A stretch of DNA of 64,000 nucleotides, taken from the NCBI RefSeq assembly GCF_000224335.1, contig NZ_AFXZ01000012.1, forward strand, positions 116,063 to 180,062, read 5' to 3'. The position numbers and the translations under genes are program-made. Numbering within the stretch: the stretch's first letter is position 1; each line of letters starts with the position of its first letter. Below, piece by piece: positions 26,291 through 36,238 of the stretch. Below the pieces are notes generated by a model. It did not search any database. It was not told where the DNA came from and was given only the letters and a program-made list of their open reading frames with translations. This DNA is from Bizionia argentinensis JUB59 (GTDB lineage Bacteria; Bacteroidota; Bacteroidia; Flavobacteriales; Flavobacteriaceae).

Positions 26291-26607
26291 TCCAAAAATT
26301 GTTTTAAATTATTTTTCTCACATCCATATAAAAAAACCTATGAAATTGTTACCCGCTCTATAAACAGCCATATTTAAAACGTTAAGAATAAAATAACGAA
26401 TTATTACCAATCAATTAACCTGCATTTTGAACTTTAAATTAAAAGTATAGAACAGCAATAGTTAGGTTATAACCATGATGAAAACCAAACAATTTAACTA
26501 AATTTGTAACTATATTATAGCACCACATAATTCTGTCTTTAAACTATTTTTATTGAAGCGTACAACAGTAATAATAAGAGACATAATCTTAAGAATACAA
26601 ACTTTAT
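26291..26607. other. Divergent promoter region, no gene
   Basis: This 317-bp AT-rich spacer separates the divergent OmpA-family and AAA+ genes. No plausible reading frame was seen. It holds one -7-type box (next entry). No clear -7 box for the OmpA gene could be identified. Confidence 0.5.
26499..26506 (+). promoter_or_regulatory. -7 element upstream of the AAA+ gene
   Basis: TAAATTTG matches TAnnTTTG, which would give a leader of about 95 nt before the AAA+ start. Confidence 0.45.
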
Positions 26608-27654
26608 ATGGCAACTCACAAGACCACAATACGATCTAAAAATAAGGCTATAACGCTAGACGAAATTCACTTAAATAAAGATGTTCGCACTAAAATAAAT
26701 CAGTTATTAGAAGAGTTCACCTACATCGATGCCTTAAGTACCCTACAAATCCCAGTAGATAATAAAATTTTGTTGCATGGCCATACAGGTTGTGGAAAAA
26801 CAGCTACCGCCCACGCTATTGGTTTGGCTTTAAACAAAAAAGTAATTACCGTAAATTTGAGTGGTTTTGTATCATCCAGATTAGGAGAAACTGGAAAAAA
26901 CCTCGCCGAACTTTTCCAAAAAGCATCAAGTGACAACGCCGTTTTATTTATAGATGAATTCGATTTTATAGGTAAAATCCGAGATTATGATACTCAAGAT
27001 TCTGGTGAAATGAAACGATTAGTGAATTCACTAATTCAGCAAATTGATAATTTAGCAGACAACTCATTATTAATTTGCGCCACCAATCATATTGAAATAA
27101 TTGACACCGCTTTATTGCGAAGATTTCAGATAAAATTAAATTACGAATTACCGACTCAAGAACATTTAGATAATTATTACGATGATATTTTATCAAATTT
27201 TCCCGATAACATTAACACCGTAGAACGGAAGTATGGCATATCTTATGCTGAAGCCAAAGATGTAATGCATCAGCAAATTAAAGCTCAAGTTATTCAGTAT
27301 GAAAAACATAAAAAACATTTAGTATTTGCTTACAATAATTTAAAATCTAATGATACTCAAACTAAATACTATGGTCGATTACTTAAAAGTACCCATGATA
27401 CTATTATAGGTTATAAATTGAATGAACTAGTACCAGAAAATTCGTCTAAGGATGAAAGTAATCAAATTAATCTTCAGCAAATTGCTGTAAAATCCAAAGA
27501 GAAAAGTGATAGAATTGAAGGTGTTGTTTTTGAAATAACCGGAGAAGAGTTAATCCAAACAGATAGATATGAAGCTTATAATTGCAAAAGGGTTTTAGAA
27601 ACAACGCAATCAGGCACCGATGTTTGGATTTATGTTGCGCACAATTCATACTAA
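26608..27654 (+). CDS. AAA+ ATPase fused to a gamma-glutamylcyclotransferase-like domain
   Basis: This 348-residue protein has two parts. Residues about 15-200 are an AAA+ module with Walker A GHTGCGKT (58-65), Walker B AVLFIDEF (111-118), sensor LLICATN and arginine-finger region ALLRRF, of the FtsH/Vps4-like class. Residues about 237-345 match the GGCT/AIG2-like fold in order: HLVFAYNNL (YGTL position altered to YNNL), YYGRLLKSTHDTIIGYKL, DRIEGVVFEITGEEL, and TDRYEAYNCKRVLETTQSGTDVWIYVA. I know of no standard protein with this pairing. Its role is unknown; ATP-driven remodelling linked to glutamyl-amine chemistry is speculation. It lies 1 bp before yggS. Confidence 0.8.
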   Translation: MATHKTTIRSKNKAITLDEIHLNKDVRTKINQLLEEFTYIDALSTLQIPVDNKILLHGHTGCGKTATAHAIGLALNKKVITVNLSGFVSSRLGETGKNLAELFQKASSDNAVLFIDEFDFIGKIRDYDTQDSGEMKRLVNSLIQQIDNLADNSLLICATNHIEIIDTALLRRFQIKLNYELPTQEHLDNYYDDILSNFPDNINTVERKYGISYAEAKDVMHQQIKAQVIQYEKHKKHLVFAYNNLKSNDTQTKYYGRLLKSTHDTIIGYKLNELVPENSSKDESNQINLQQIAVKSKEKSDRIEGVVFEITGEELIQTDRYEAYNCKRVLETTQSGTDVWIYVAHNSY

Positions 27655-27655
27655 T

Positions 27656-28378
27656 ATGAAAAATAACATTCCAAATAATCTAAAAGACATTCTAAACAGA
27701 ATTGCAATTGCCTGTAAAAATGCAAACCGCGATCCAGAAGCTGTTAAACTTTTAATGGCGACTAAAACGGTGTCTGCTGAAAATATAAAAATAGCTTTTG
27801 AAAGCAATCAAACCTTAATTGGTGAGAATAAAATTCAGGAAATTAAAGAGAAGTACGATAGTTTAAAAAGTGTTAAACATGAAAAGCATTTTATAGGACA
27901 TCTTCAGACAAATAAAGTGAAAGAATTATTGCGATATGATGTGGATTGCATTCAGTCTTTAGATCGTCTCCGATTAGCAGAAAAACTGCAAAACAGACTC
28001 GAATACGAAGATAAAACGATTGACGCCTATTTACAGTTTAACACGTCCTATGAAGACAGTAAGTTTGGCATGAAACCAGAAAATGCTCTTACATTTGCAC
28101 TCGCAGTTCAAAAATTGGATAGAATAAACATAAAAGGACTCATGACTATTGGTTTGTTCTCTGCAGAAGATGACAAAGTCCGTAAGTGTTTTAAATTATT
28201 AAAAAACATACAAAAAGAACTTCTAGAGAACGGGATTCCGGCACATGAACTATCCATGGGAATGAGTGGCGATTTAGAAATAGCTATAGAAGAAGGTGCA
28301 ACCATTATAAGAGTTGGAACCGCCATTTTTGGAAAACGCGAACATCCGGATAGTTATTATTGGAATGAAGGCCTATAA
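27656..28378 (+). CDS. yggS: YggS-family pyridoxal-phosphate homeostasis protein
   Basis: This 240-residue single-domain fold-type III PLP protein binds PLP through the Lys in LLMATKTVS. Other blocks are GENKIQEIKEKY, HFIGHLQTNKVK, FNTSYEDSKFGM, and the phosphate loop with LSMGMSGDLEIAIEEGATIIRVGTAIFG. It buffers PLP and has no known catalytic activity. The start is taken at the ATG 1 bp after the AAA+ stop. A longer frame from 27620 would overlap that gene and adds no conserved sequence. Confidence 0.92.
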   Translation: MKNNIPNNLKDILNRIAIACKNANRDPEAVKLLMATKTVSAENIKIAFESNQTLIGENKIQEIKEKYDSLKSVKHEKHFIGHLQTNKVKELLRYDVDCIQSLDRLRLAEKLQNRLEYEDKTIDAYLQFNTSYEDSKFGMKPENALTFALAVQKLDRINIKGLMTIGLFSAEDDKVRKCFKLLKNIQKELLENGIPAHELSMGMSGDLEIAIEEGATIIRVGTAIFGKREHPDSYYWNEGL

Positions 28379-28472
28379 GAGATGGCGCTTAATTTCATAA
28401 ATTAAGCATAAACAGAGCTATTTAACTATTCCCAAATATTATTTATATAAATAAAGTAGTTGTTTTAAAAAC

Positions 28473-28510
28473 AAAAAAAAGCCGATTCTAACGAATCGGC
28501 TTTTACTTTT
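28473..28510. terminator. Bidirectional hairpin terminator
   Basis: GCCGATTC and GAATCGGC form an 8-bp stem between A-rich and T-rich flanks. It lies between the convergent yggS and nqrF genes and can serve both. Confidence 0.88.
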
Positions 28511-28526
28511 ATACATAACCTTTGAA

Positions 28527-29834
28527 TTATCCTCCAAAGTCATCAAAACGAATACTTTCATCTGGAATACCAAAATCTTCACCCATTTTCTGAACTGCTT
28601 GGTTCATTAACGGTGGTCCACAGAAATATAGTTCAATATCTTCTGGTGCATCGTGATGATTTAAGTAGTTTTCAATTACACAATTGTGAATAAAACCTAC
28701 GAAACCATCTCCTGGTGCATCAATATTTTCTTTTACTTTCCAATTATCTTCTGGAGCAGGCTCCGATAATGCCAAGTAAAACTTAAAGTTAGGGAAATCT
28801 CTTTCTAACTCACGGAAATGCTCTAGATAAAACAATTCACGTTTAGAACGCCCACCGTACCAATATGTTACTTTACGACCTGTTTTTAAGGTTTTGAATA
28901 AGTGATATAAGTGCGAACGCATTGGTGCCATTCCAGCTCCACCACCAACATATAACATTTCTGAATCAGATTCGTTGATGAAAAACTCACCATAAGGACC
29001 TGAAATAGTTACTTTATCCCCTGGCTTTTGCGCAAAAATATACGACGAAGCAATACCTGGATTTACATCCATCCAACCGTTTTTAGCTCGGTCAAAAGGT
29101 GGTGTTGCAATACGTACGTTTAACATAATTTCTCGTCCTTCGGCAGGATAAGAGGCCATGGAATATGCACGTTCAACCGTTTCATTATTCTTCATTACTA
29201 ATGGCCATAACGCAAACTTATCCCATTCTGCTTGAAACTTATCTGGTGTTTCATGCTCTTCTGGATGCGCTGTAATATCCATATCTGCGAATTTAATTTC
29301 ACAGTTAGGAATTTCAATTTGAATATATCCACCAGCTTTGTATCCCATATCTTCAGGAATTTCAACAACAAACTCCTTAATAAAAGATGCTACGTTATAA
29401 TTACGCACAACGGTAGCTTCCCATTTTTTAATACCAAATACTTCTTCAGGAATAGTAATTTCCATATCCTGTTTAACCTTAACCTGACACGATAAACGCA
29501 CACCATCTTTAAGTTCTTTTCTACTAAAATGAGGTGTTTCCGTTGGTAAAGCTTCACCTCCACCTGAAAGCACATGACATTCACATTGGATACACGTTCC
29601 ACCTCCACCACAAGCGGAAGGTAAAAATATTTTGTTTGAACTTAAAGTTGATAACAACGTATCACCTGAAGATACTACAATTTCTTTTTCGCCATTAATT
29701 TTAATTGTTACAGGTCCTGACGGCGACAATTTCTGTTTTACAAATAATAGTAAACTTACAAGTAATAACGTTATAACCATAAACGCTACTACTGTAGTTG
29801 CAACTATTCCGAATGTTTCTGCTGCTAAAATCAT
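28527..29834 (-). CDS. nqrF: Na+-NQR subunit F
   Basis: This is the NADH-oxidising entry subunit of the sodium-pumping NADH:quinone reductase. At 435 residues it has an N-terminal membrane helix, a 2Fe-2S domain with the Cys set in [14 protein letters not shown] and RLSCQVKV (about residues 74-137), then FAD-binding (RAYSMASYP) and NADH-binding ([25 protein letters not shown]) domains. It is the last gene of the six-gene operon, 1 bp after nqrE. Confidence 0.97.
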   Translation of the reverse strand: MILAAETFGIVATTVVAFMVITLLLVSLLLFVKQKLSPSGPVTIKINGEKEIVVSSGDTLLSTLSSNKIFLPSACGGGGTCIQCECHVLSGGGEALPTETPHFSRKELKDGVRLSCQVKVKQDMEITIPEEVFGIKKWEATVVRNYNVASFIKEFVVEIPEDMGYKAGGYIQIEIPNCEIKFADMDITAHPEEHETPDKFQAEWDKFALWPLVMKNNETVERAYSMASYPAEGREIMLNVRIATPPFDRAKNGWMDVNPGIASSYIFAQKPGDKVTISGPYGEFFINESDSEMLYVGGGAGMAPMRSHLYHLFKTLKTGRKVTYWYGGRSKRELFYLEHFRELERDFPNFKFYLALSEPAPEDNWKVKENIDAPGDGFVGFIHNCVIENYLNHHDAPEDIELYFCGPPLMNQAVQKMGEDFGIPDESIRFDDFGG

Positions 29835-29835
29835 A

Positions 29836-30576
29836 TTACTCTACTGTTTTAGTATTTTCAACTATACTTTTACCTTGCTCGATATTCATTTCCTTAGTAG
29901 TTTCCGTTTCCACACTTTCTACTTGTTCAGTAGGTGCAGCTGAAGGTTCTTCGTCACCTCCTGTTAACATACCACCGAAACTTAAAAACCCAATTCCCAT
30001 TAAACCTGTAATGATGAATGTAATCCCTAAACCTCTTAATGGGGCTGGAACGTTAGAATATCTAATTTTCTCACGAATGGCTGCAATAGCAAGAATTGCT
30101 AAAAACCAACCTATCCCTGAAGAGACACCATAGTTTAGTGCCAAACCTAATGTTTCAATTTCACGAGATTGCATAAATAGCGACCCACCTAAAATAGCAC
30201 AGTTAACAGCAATAAGCGGTAAGAAAATACCTAATGAATTATATAAAGATGGAGAAAATTTCTCTACCACAATTTCCACCAATTGTACCATGGTTGCAAT
30301 GGTTGCAATAAACATGATAAAAGAAAGGAAACCTAAATCGTAATCTGCAAATTCAGGACCTAACCATTTTAAGGCTCCTGGTTGTAATAAATACTGATCT
30401 AATAACCAGTTTAAAGGTACGGTTATAGCTAATACGAATATTACCGCTGCTCCAAGACCTACGGCTGTTGCCACTTTTTTAGATACGGCTAAGTATGAAC
30501 ACATACCTAAGAATACCGCAAAGACCATGTTATCGATAAAGATGGACTTAAAAAACAATTCTATATGCTCTATCAT
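29836..30576 (-). CDS. nqrE: Na+-NQR subunit E with C-terminal extension
   Basis: This six-helix membrane subunit (246 residues) includes [18 protein letters not shown] and [17 protein letters not shown], whose Cys residues are the conserved pair that bind an iron centre together with NqrD. The core ends near FGGMLTGG (about residue 205). About 40 further acidic, low-complexity residues follow, which proteobacterial NqrE (about 198 residues) lacks. The tail is probably cytosolic and of unknown role. Confidence 0.95.
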   Translation of the reverse strand: MIEHIELFFKSIFIDNMVFAVFLGMCSYLAVSKKVATAVGLGAAVIFVLAITVPLNWLLDQYLLQPGALKWLGPEFADYDLGFLSFIMFIATIATMVQLVEIVVEKFSPSLYNSLGIFLPLIAVNCAILGGSLFMQSREIETLGLALNYGVSSGIGWFLAILAIAAIREKIRYSNVPAPLRGLGITFIITGLMGIGFLSFGGMLTGGDEEPSAAPTEQVESVETETTKEMNIEQGKSIVENTKTVE

Positions 30577-30641
30577 TTTTTTATTTTTTTAAATTTTAAA
30601 CTGTAGTTACTGCTAACGGTTATTTAAACCTGTTAACCGAT

Positions 30642-31286
30642 TTAGTCTTCTATTAAATCTTTGTTTCTACTACGTTGTACCCAAATAATTAGTCCTACAA
30701 TAATTAAGGCCATTGGTGGCATTAACATAAATCCATTGTTTTCATAACCTATAGAGTAAACACCTGTTTTTTCAATAGCATCTCCTAAAACTGGAAAACC
30801 AAACAAAGATCCTGAACCTAGCAACTCTCTAAAGAAACCAACAATTATTAAAATAACTGCGTATCCTAATGCGTTACCAATACCATCTAGAAATGATCTC
30901 CATGGTCCATTACCCAAAGCAAAGGCTTCAAAACGTCCCATGATTATACAGTTGGTAATAATTAAACCAATAAAAACGGATAGTGTTTTACTCAATTCAA
31001 ATGCATAAGCTTTTAACACCTGATCTACAATAATAACTAGAGATGCAACCACAATTAGTTGTACAATAATTCTAATTTTTGAAGGAATAATATTTCTCAT
31101 TAAAGAGATAACAACGTTACCAACACCTAGAACAAAAAGTACTGCAATCCCCATTACTAAAGATGCTTTAAGTTCTGCCGTAATTGCTAAAGCTGAACAT
31201 ATACCTAATACCTGAATGGTAATTGGGTTATTATCTGTTAATGGATCTGTAATTAACTTCGCGTCTTTTTTTGAAAGAAGTCCCAT
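30642..31286 (-). CDS. nqrD: Na+-NQR subunit D
   Basis: This 214-residue membrane subunit is homologous to NqrE, with conserved LGICSALAIT and TNCIIMGRFEAFAL blocks that supply the partner Cys residues. It forms the inverted helical pair with NqrE in the sodium pathway. It follows nqrC by 1 bp, and there are 65 bp before nqrE. Confidence 0.97.
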   Translation of the reverse strand: MGLLSKKDAKLITDPLTDNNPITIQVLGICSALAITAELKASLVMGIAVLFVLGVGNVVISLMRNIIPSKIRIIVQLIVVASLVIIVDQVLKAYAFELSKTLSVFIGLIITNCIIMGRFEAFALGNGPWRSFLDGIGNALGYAVILIIVGFFRELLGSGSLFGFPVLGDAIEKTGVYSIGYENNGFMLMPPMALIIVGLIIWVQRSRNKDLIED

Positions 31287-31287
31287 A

Positions 31288-32085
31288 TTAGTTAGTTTTT
31301 AAATTTTTAAAGTATGGTAAATACAATTTTAAATCATTTCTAATCATATCAGAAATACCATCGCCGGTAATAGTTGCACCCGCTAAAGCATCCACTGCAT
31401 GATCTTCTTTTCTATCGTTTCTAGGATCGTTATTTCCTTTAGCAACATTAATACCTTTAAATGCACCAGATTCTGATAATAAGTGTTCTCCTTCAAAATC
31501 ATCCATAAAGTAACGCTGCTTAATGTTAGCTCCTAGACCCGGCGTTTCTCCCGCGTGATCAAAAAAGGCACCTTTAACAACCATGTTTTTATCTAAAGCT
31601 ATATAACCCCATATTGCATCCCATAATCCTTTTCCACGAATTGGTGCTACATAAACTGTATCGCCATCCTTGGTAGCTCCCTTAAATAACGGTAAGAATC
31701 TTGATTTACCCTCTTTGGTTCTAGTTTGCTGTTTTTTAACATCAATTAAATAAGGCTCTTGCTTATTATTAGCTTCCATATATTCTTCACGAGTCATTTC
31801 TTGAATAATCTGACCGTCTTTATATTCTAGAACTATTTGCTCTGAAACTTTCGTTGAAAATGCTTCTGCTACTTCAGCTGTAGAAATAAAGGTAATATCT
31901 GACGTCCCTTCGTTTCCATTAATTCCCATAGCATACAGAATATTCTGCTGCTTTTCCATTCTTTCATTTTCTTCAATATTAGGTCTTAAAGACGATGCTG
32001 TAAACGCTAATAATGAACCTACAACCACTACCATTGCTATCGCAAAAAGTATGGTGTATGAGTTTTTATCTGTATTAACTGCCAT
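31288..32085 (-). CDS. nqrC: Na+-NQR subunit C
   Basis: This 265-residue protein has one N-terminal membrane helix and a periplasmic domain carrying covalent FMN. The ApbE target motif is DALAGATIT with the acceptor Thr at about 238; Ala replaces the more usual Ser two residues before the Gly-Ala-Thr. GLGANIKQRYF and the WDAIWGYIAL block are typical. The operon spacing is 1-2 bp on either side. Confidence 0.96.
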   Translation of the reverse strand: MAVNTDKNSYTILFAIAMVVVVGSLLAFTASSLRPNIEENERMEKQQNILYAMGINGNEGTSDITFISTAEVAEAFSTKVSEQIVLEYKDGQIIQEMTREEYMEANNKQEPYLIDVKKQQTRTKEGKSRFLPLFKGATKDGDTVYVAPIRGKGLWDAIWGYIALDKNMVVKGAFFDHAGETPGLGANIKQRYFMDDFEGEHLLSESGAFKGINVAKGNNDPRNDRKEDHAVDALAGATITGDGISDMIRNDLKLYLPYFKNLKTN

Positions 32086-32087
32086 AA

Positions 32088-33293
32088 TTATGCTGTTTTA
32101 ACTTTTAAACGCTTCATTCTACGTTTCACATTTCCTTGAACTACATAATGATCAATAGTTGGTGCGAAAACGTTCATTAATAATATTGCTAAGAATACAC
32201 CTTCTGGATAGGCTGGGTTGAAAACACGAATCATAATGGATAGAAATCCAATTAAGAAACCATAAATCCATTTTCCTTTATTGGTTTGAGAAGCTGTAAC
32301 AGGATCTGTTGCCATATAAACAGCACCAAATAAAATACTACCAATAATTAAGTGTTGCCAGAAAGGAACGCTCATTAATCCGTAAAACTTACTTGTATCT
32401 GTAATCCAACCAGCATCTACAACGCCATTAAAGATTAATCCCATAGATAATGCACCAATAAGTGTACTAGCTATAATTCTCCAGCTTCCTATTTTTGTAA
32501 AGATAAGAATCAAGGCGCCTATAATAATCAAGAACTTGGATGTTTCACCAACGGAGCCGGGAATAATTCCCCAGAACATATCCCAATAATCATAAGCTAC
32601 TGACTGGTTTTGTGCAAAAGAACCCAATATCGTTTCACCTGAAATAGCATCTGGTGTTCCAGCGCGTTCTACTGCTCCGTGAACCCAAACTTTATCTCCA
32701 GACATCCAAGTTGGATATGCAAAAAACAAGAACGCACGAATAGTTAATGCTGGGTTCAAGATATTCATCCCTGTACCACCAAAAACTTCCTTACCTATTA
32801 CAACACCAAAAATAACCGCAGTGGCTAACATCCATAATGGAATATCTACCGGTACAATTAAGGGAACTAACATACCAGTTACCAAGTAACCTTCTTCTAC
32901 TTCGTGTCCTTTAATTACAGCAAATAGAAACTCTACCCCTAGACCAACACCATATGAAACGGCTACTAAAGGTAAAACTGTCCATGCACCTATTATTAAA
33001 TTATCTAAAGTCCAGAATGAAGCTCCTAGAAAACCTTTGGCAGATTCAATATCGCCAAGTGCTAAATAATGCTGATAACCTGCATTGAACATTCCGAATA
33101 TTAAACATGGAACTAAAGCCAAGATAACAATATTCATTGTTCGCTTTAAATCATCGGCTGCTTTAATATGAGTCCCGTTTTCGGTCGTCATGTTTGGCAA
33201 ATACAAAAAAGTATGAAGTGCGTTAAACGCCGGTGCCATCTTGGTACCTTTGTACTTCTCCTTTAAGTTATGTAAACTACTTTTTAAACTCAT
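32088..33293 (-). CDS. nqrB: Na+-NQR subunit B
   Basis: This multi-helix membrane subunit (401 residues) carries covalent FMN and riboflavin. The expected flavinylation site reads DAISGETILG with Thr at about 221. The residue before the Thr is Glu, where ApbE sites usually have Ala. Other blocks are GTGMNILNPALTIRAFLFF and GAVYMATDPVTASQT. It lies 39 bp after nqrA. Confidence 0.96.
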   Translation of the reverse strand: MSLKSSLHNLKEKYKGTKMAPAFNALHTFLYLPNMTTENGTHIKAADDLKRTMNIVILALVPCLIFGMFNAGYQHYLALGDIESAKGFLGASFWTLDNLIIGAWTVLPLVAVSYGVGLGVEFLFAVIKGHEVEEGYLVTGMLVPLIVPVDIPLWMLATAVIFGVVIGKEVFGGTGMNILNPALTIRAFLFFAYPTWMSGDKVWVHGAVERAGTPDAISGETILGSFAQNQSVAYDYWDMFWGIIPGSVGETSKFLIIIGALILIFTKIGSWRIIASTLIGALSMGLIFNGVVDAGWITDTSKFYGLMSVPFWQHLIIGSILFGAVYMATDPVTASQTNKGKWIYGFLIGFLSIMIRVFNPAYPEGVFLAILLMNVFAPTIDHYVVQGNVKRRMKRLKVKTA

Positions 33294-33332
33294 CTCTATT
33301 TATATTTTTCATTTCACGTTGAAAACGAATCA

Positions 33333-34688
33333 TTATCCAATTTCTTTAATCATAACGTCCAATCCTTTTCTAATTATTTGTTGGTGCGGTTGTTTAGATA
33401 CACAAACAAATTCAGTTAAGGCAAAATCTTCTGGAGCCACTTCATACATACCTAAAGCTTCCATTTCATCTAAATCTTCGTACATACAAGATTTTAAAAT
33501 TTGAAGTGGATAAATATCAAAAGGAAAAACTTCCTCATACTTCCCAGTTAACACAAAGTTTCTGTGCTCGCCGTTTGTATTAGTTGTCAATTCATACTCT
33601 TTATTTGGTGTTAACCAAGAGAACGTTAAAGCTCTAGAAGTAGAAACTTTATCGAAAACAGGTTTATTCCAACCAAAAAACTCGTAATCATCACCTTCTG
33701 GAATGACCGTAATTGTATTACTATAATAATCTAAACTTCCGTCTGGCTTTATCTGCTTTCCAGATAAGACATTCCCTGAAATGATACGATCGTTTCCATC
33801 TTTTTCAACACCATTATCATAAACCATTGTAGAAACTTCGCTTCCAATTTTAGTTTTGAAATATCTTGGTTTCTTTATAGACGACCCTACCAATGCAACC
33901 AAGCGCTCGGCGTTGAATTTCCCCGTTAAAAGAAGCTCACCAATAATAACTAAATCCTGTGGATTAATTGTCCAAACGGTTTCTCCTTTATTAACTGGAT
34001 CTATTTTATTTATCTGTGTTCCTACGTTTCCAGATGGATGCGGACCAGATATTTTATGCAGCGCAATACCGTTTAAACCTGATAATGGCGAATTTGCATT
34101 CTTACCAACAGTTACGTGTACTTTACCTGCTGTTAATTTCCCTAAAGCTGTAATAGCTGCTTGCAATTCAGCTTCTTTTCCTTGAAGCACATAATCGTAG
34201 TCTGCAACTAAAGGTGCACTCGCATAACCAGAAATAAAGATTGCTTTTGGCGCTCTTTCAGGGTTTGCAATAACATCATAAGGTCTTTGCTTAATAAAAG
34301 GCCAACAACCTGATGCTAATAAATGTGCTTTTACAGATTCGGGCGTAGCAGATTCTAAATTAAATTTTCCATGATCGTGGAACACTTGCTCCTTATCAGC
34401 TTGAATTTTTAATGCTAAAATACGGCGCTTTTCACCTCTTGGAATATCTATAATTTCTCCAGATACAGGTGAAACAAACATAATAGCGTCTTGAGCCTTA
34501 TCGTAAAAAATAGCCTCTCCAGCTTTTACTTTCGCTCCAACTTTAGCAATTAATTTTGGTGTAACACCGTGAAAGTCTTCTGGTCTAACCGTACAAAAAT
34601 TGCTAATAGTAGCATTTTCAGTCACTTTTTCAGCGGCGCCTTTAAGCTTGATGTCTAGACCTTTTTTAATGGTAATGTCGTTTGACAT
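33333..34688 (-). CDS. nqrA: Na+-NQR subunit A
   Basis: This 451-residue peripheral subunit is the first gene of the operon. Recognisable parts are the N-terminal KKGLDIKLKGAAE, the RPEDFHGVTPKLIAKVGAKVKAGEAIFYDK barrel-sandwich hybrid domain, and the C-terminal LGMYEVAPEDFALTEFVCVSK. It is upstream of nqrBCDEF in the usual order. The operon promoter and a palindromic operator-like site lie just upstream. Confidence 0.96.
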   Translation of the reverse strand: MSNDITIKKGLDIKLKGAAEKVTENATISNFCTVRPEDFHGVTPKLIAKVGAKVKAGEAIFYDKAQDAIMFVSPVSGEIIDIPRGEKRRILALKIQADKEQVFHDHGKFNLESATPESVKAHLLASGCWPFIKQRPYDVIANPERAPKAIFISGYASAPLVADYDYVLQGKEAELQAAITALGKLTAGKVHVTVGKNANSPLSGLNGIALHKISGPHPSGNVGTQINKIDPVNKGETVWTINPQDLVIIGELLLTGKFNAERLVALVGSSIKKPRYFKTKIGSEVSTMVYDNGVEKDGNDRIISGNVLSGKQIKPDGSLDYYSNTITVIPEGDDYEFFGWNKPVFDKVSTSRALTFSWLTPNKEYELTTNTNGEHRNFVLTGKYEEVFPFDIYPLQILKSCMYEDLDEMEALGMYEVAPEDFALTEFVCVSKQPHQQIIRKGLDVMIKEIG

Positions 34689-34733
34689 GTTTATAAATCT
34701 ATTCGTTAGTAGTAAAAATAATATGATTTGGAC

Positions 34734-34751
34734 TTTTGGGTTAACCCAAAA
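34734..34751. promoter_or_regulatory. Perfect 18-bp palindrome at the nqr start site
   Basis: TTTTGGGTTAACCCAAAA is a perfect 18-bp inverted repeat lying 7 bp downstream of the minus-strand -7 box, so it would overlap the nqr transcription start. It has the form of an operator for a dimeric repressor; the regulator is unknown. Confidence 0.55.
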
Positions 34752-34758
34752 ATCGCTG

Positions 34759-34766
34759 CAAATTTA
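34759..34766 (-). promoter_or_regulatory. -7 element of the nqr operon
   Basis: CAAATTTA on the plus strand reads TAAATTTG on the minus strand, matching TAnnTTTG about 70 bp before the nqrA start. Confidence 0.6.
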
Positions 34767-34888
34767 CGAAATTAAACATCATTTTGTAGTACACTTCGTT
34801 GAAGTTTGTTATTTATACCCTTTCTAAATAAAGAAAAATAATTAGGCATAAAATTTGTTTATCTTTAACCTCTCAAAACAAACAACGT

Positions 34889-36142
34889 ATGTTTAAATCT
34901 TTTCTGTTGCTACTCCTAATTACTTTTAGTCAGACTGCTTTTTCGCAAATTGAACAGGAAATTAACCCGCCAGGCTATATAAAATCTATTAGCTTTCAAG
35001 GGCAAGCACGAGAAAGTCAACTGCCTATTTTACAATTAGGTCAAGCATTGATTCTGGAGTTTGATGCACTTAATGGTGATGAAGACGATTTTTACTATAA
35101 AATTGAACATTTTGATTACGATTGGACACCTTCCCAACTCATGCAGTCCGAGTTTTTAAGTGGAATTGATAATCAGCGCCTTAAAAATTACGAGAATTCT
35201 TTTAATACCTATCAAATATACTCACATTATAACCTTCGAATTCCAAACGAACAAACACGTGGTTTAAAGGTCTCGGGTAATTATATGATTAAAATTTATA
35301 ATGATTTAGATGAATTAATGTTTTCAAGAAAATTTATGATTCAGGAAAACCTAGCCAATGTTGGAGTATCTATTAAACGCGCTCGGAATGTTAAGGAAAT
35401 TGATAACATGCAAACTGTTGACATTATTATTAATTCTGGAAACATGCAATTTAACAACCCAACGCAAACTGTTAAAACGCTAATTATTCAGAATAACAAC
35501 TTGAATACGGCTATTTACAACGTACCGCCACAATACACGATGGGTAACGAATTGATTTATAAATACACCAATGAAACGCTTTTTGAAGGTGGTAACGAAT
35601 ATTTTTATTTTGAAAACAAGGATATTCGTGGCGCTACGTCTGCCATTCAATTTATAGAACTCCACGAATTGTATAGCAATTATTTATTTACCAATATTCC
35701 GCGTTTTAATAAACCTTATACCTACAACCCGGATATAAATGGCGCGTTTTTAATAACAGCACTCGATACAGAAAAACCAGCGATTGAAGCAGATTATGCT
35801 TGGATGCATTTCTCTTTACTGATGGATGAATTACCAGAAAACCAGTCGGTTTATGTTTATGGAAATTTTAATAATTACGTAATTGAGGACGCTACCAAAA
35901 TGACTTTCAACTCACAAAGAGGTGTTTATGAAGTCCCTGTTATTTTAAAACAAGGTTTTTACAACTATAAATATGTCGTAGTTGATAATAAAACAGGTGC
36001 TTTAAATGAGAGTTTTATAAGTGGTAGTTTTTGGCAAACCGAAAACGATTATAAAGTTTTAGTTTACTACCGCGATTTAGGCGCTAGATACGACCGCATT
36101 ATTGGATTTGGCGAGGGCAATTCAAATACTATAACTAATTAA
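34889..36142 (+). CDS. Type IX secretion system plug protein (DUF5103)
   Basis: This 417-residue exported protein has a signal peptide (ends TAFSQ). The sequence NPPGYIKSISFQGQARESQLPILQLGQALILEFDALNGDEDDFYYKIEHFDYDWTPSQL marks the DUF5103/plug family that closes the SprA translocon from the periplasmic side. The C-terminal half, with YVYGNFNNY and QGFYNYKYVVVD, looks like an immunoglobulin or CBM48-like domain. It is divergent from the nqr operon. PorT, another T9SS factor, lies at 46.3 kb. Confidence 0.85.
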   Translation: MFKSFLLLLLITFSQTAFSQIEQEINPPGYIKSISFQGQARESQLPILQLGQALILEFDALNGDEDDFYYKIEHFDYDWTPSQLMQSEFLSGIDNQRLKNYENSFNTYQIYSHYNLRIPNEQTRGLKVSGNYMIKIYNDLDELMFSRKFMIQENLANVGVSIKRARNVKEIDNMQTVDIIINSGNMQFNNPTQTVKTLIIQNNNLNTAIYNVPPQYTMGNELIYKYTNETLFEGGNEYFYFENKDIRGATSAIQFIELHELYSNYLFTNIPRFNKPYTYNPDINGAFLITALDTEKPAIEADYAWMHFSLLMDELPENQSVYVYGNFNNYVIEDATKMTFNSQRGVYEVPVILKQGFYNYKYVVVDNKTGALNESFISGSFWQTENDYKVLVYYRDLGARYDRIIGFGEGNSNTITN

Positions 36143-36238
36143 GATGATCAGTAATTGTTAAATAATTATTTTCTTTTATTCTAATCGTTTATTTCATACA
36201 TTAGCAAGACACTAAACGCTTCAAACCCCATTATAAGC

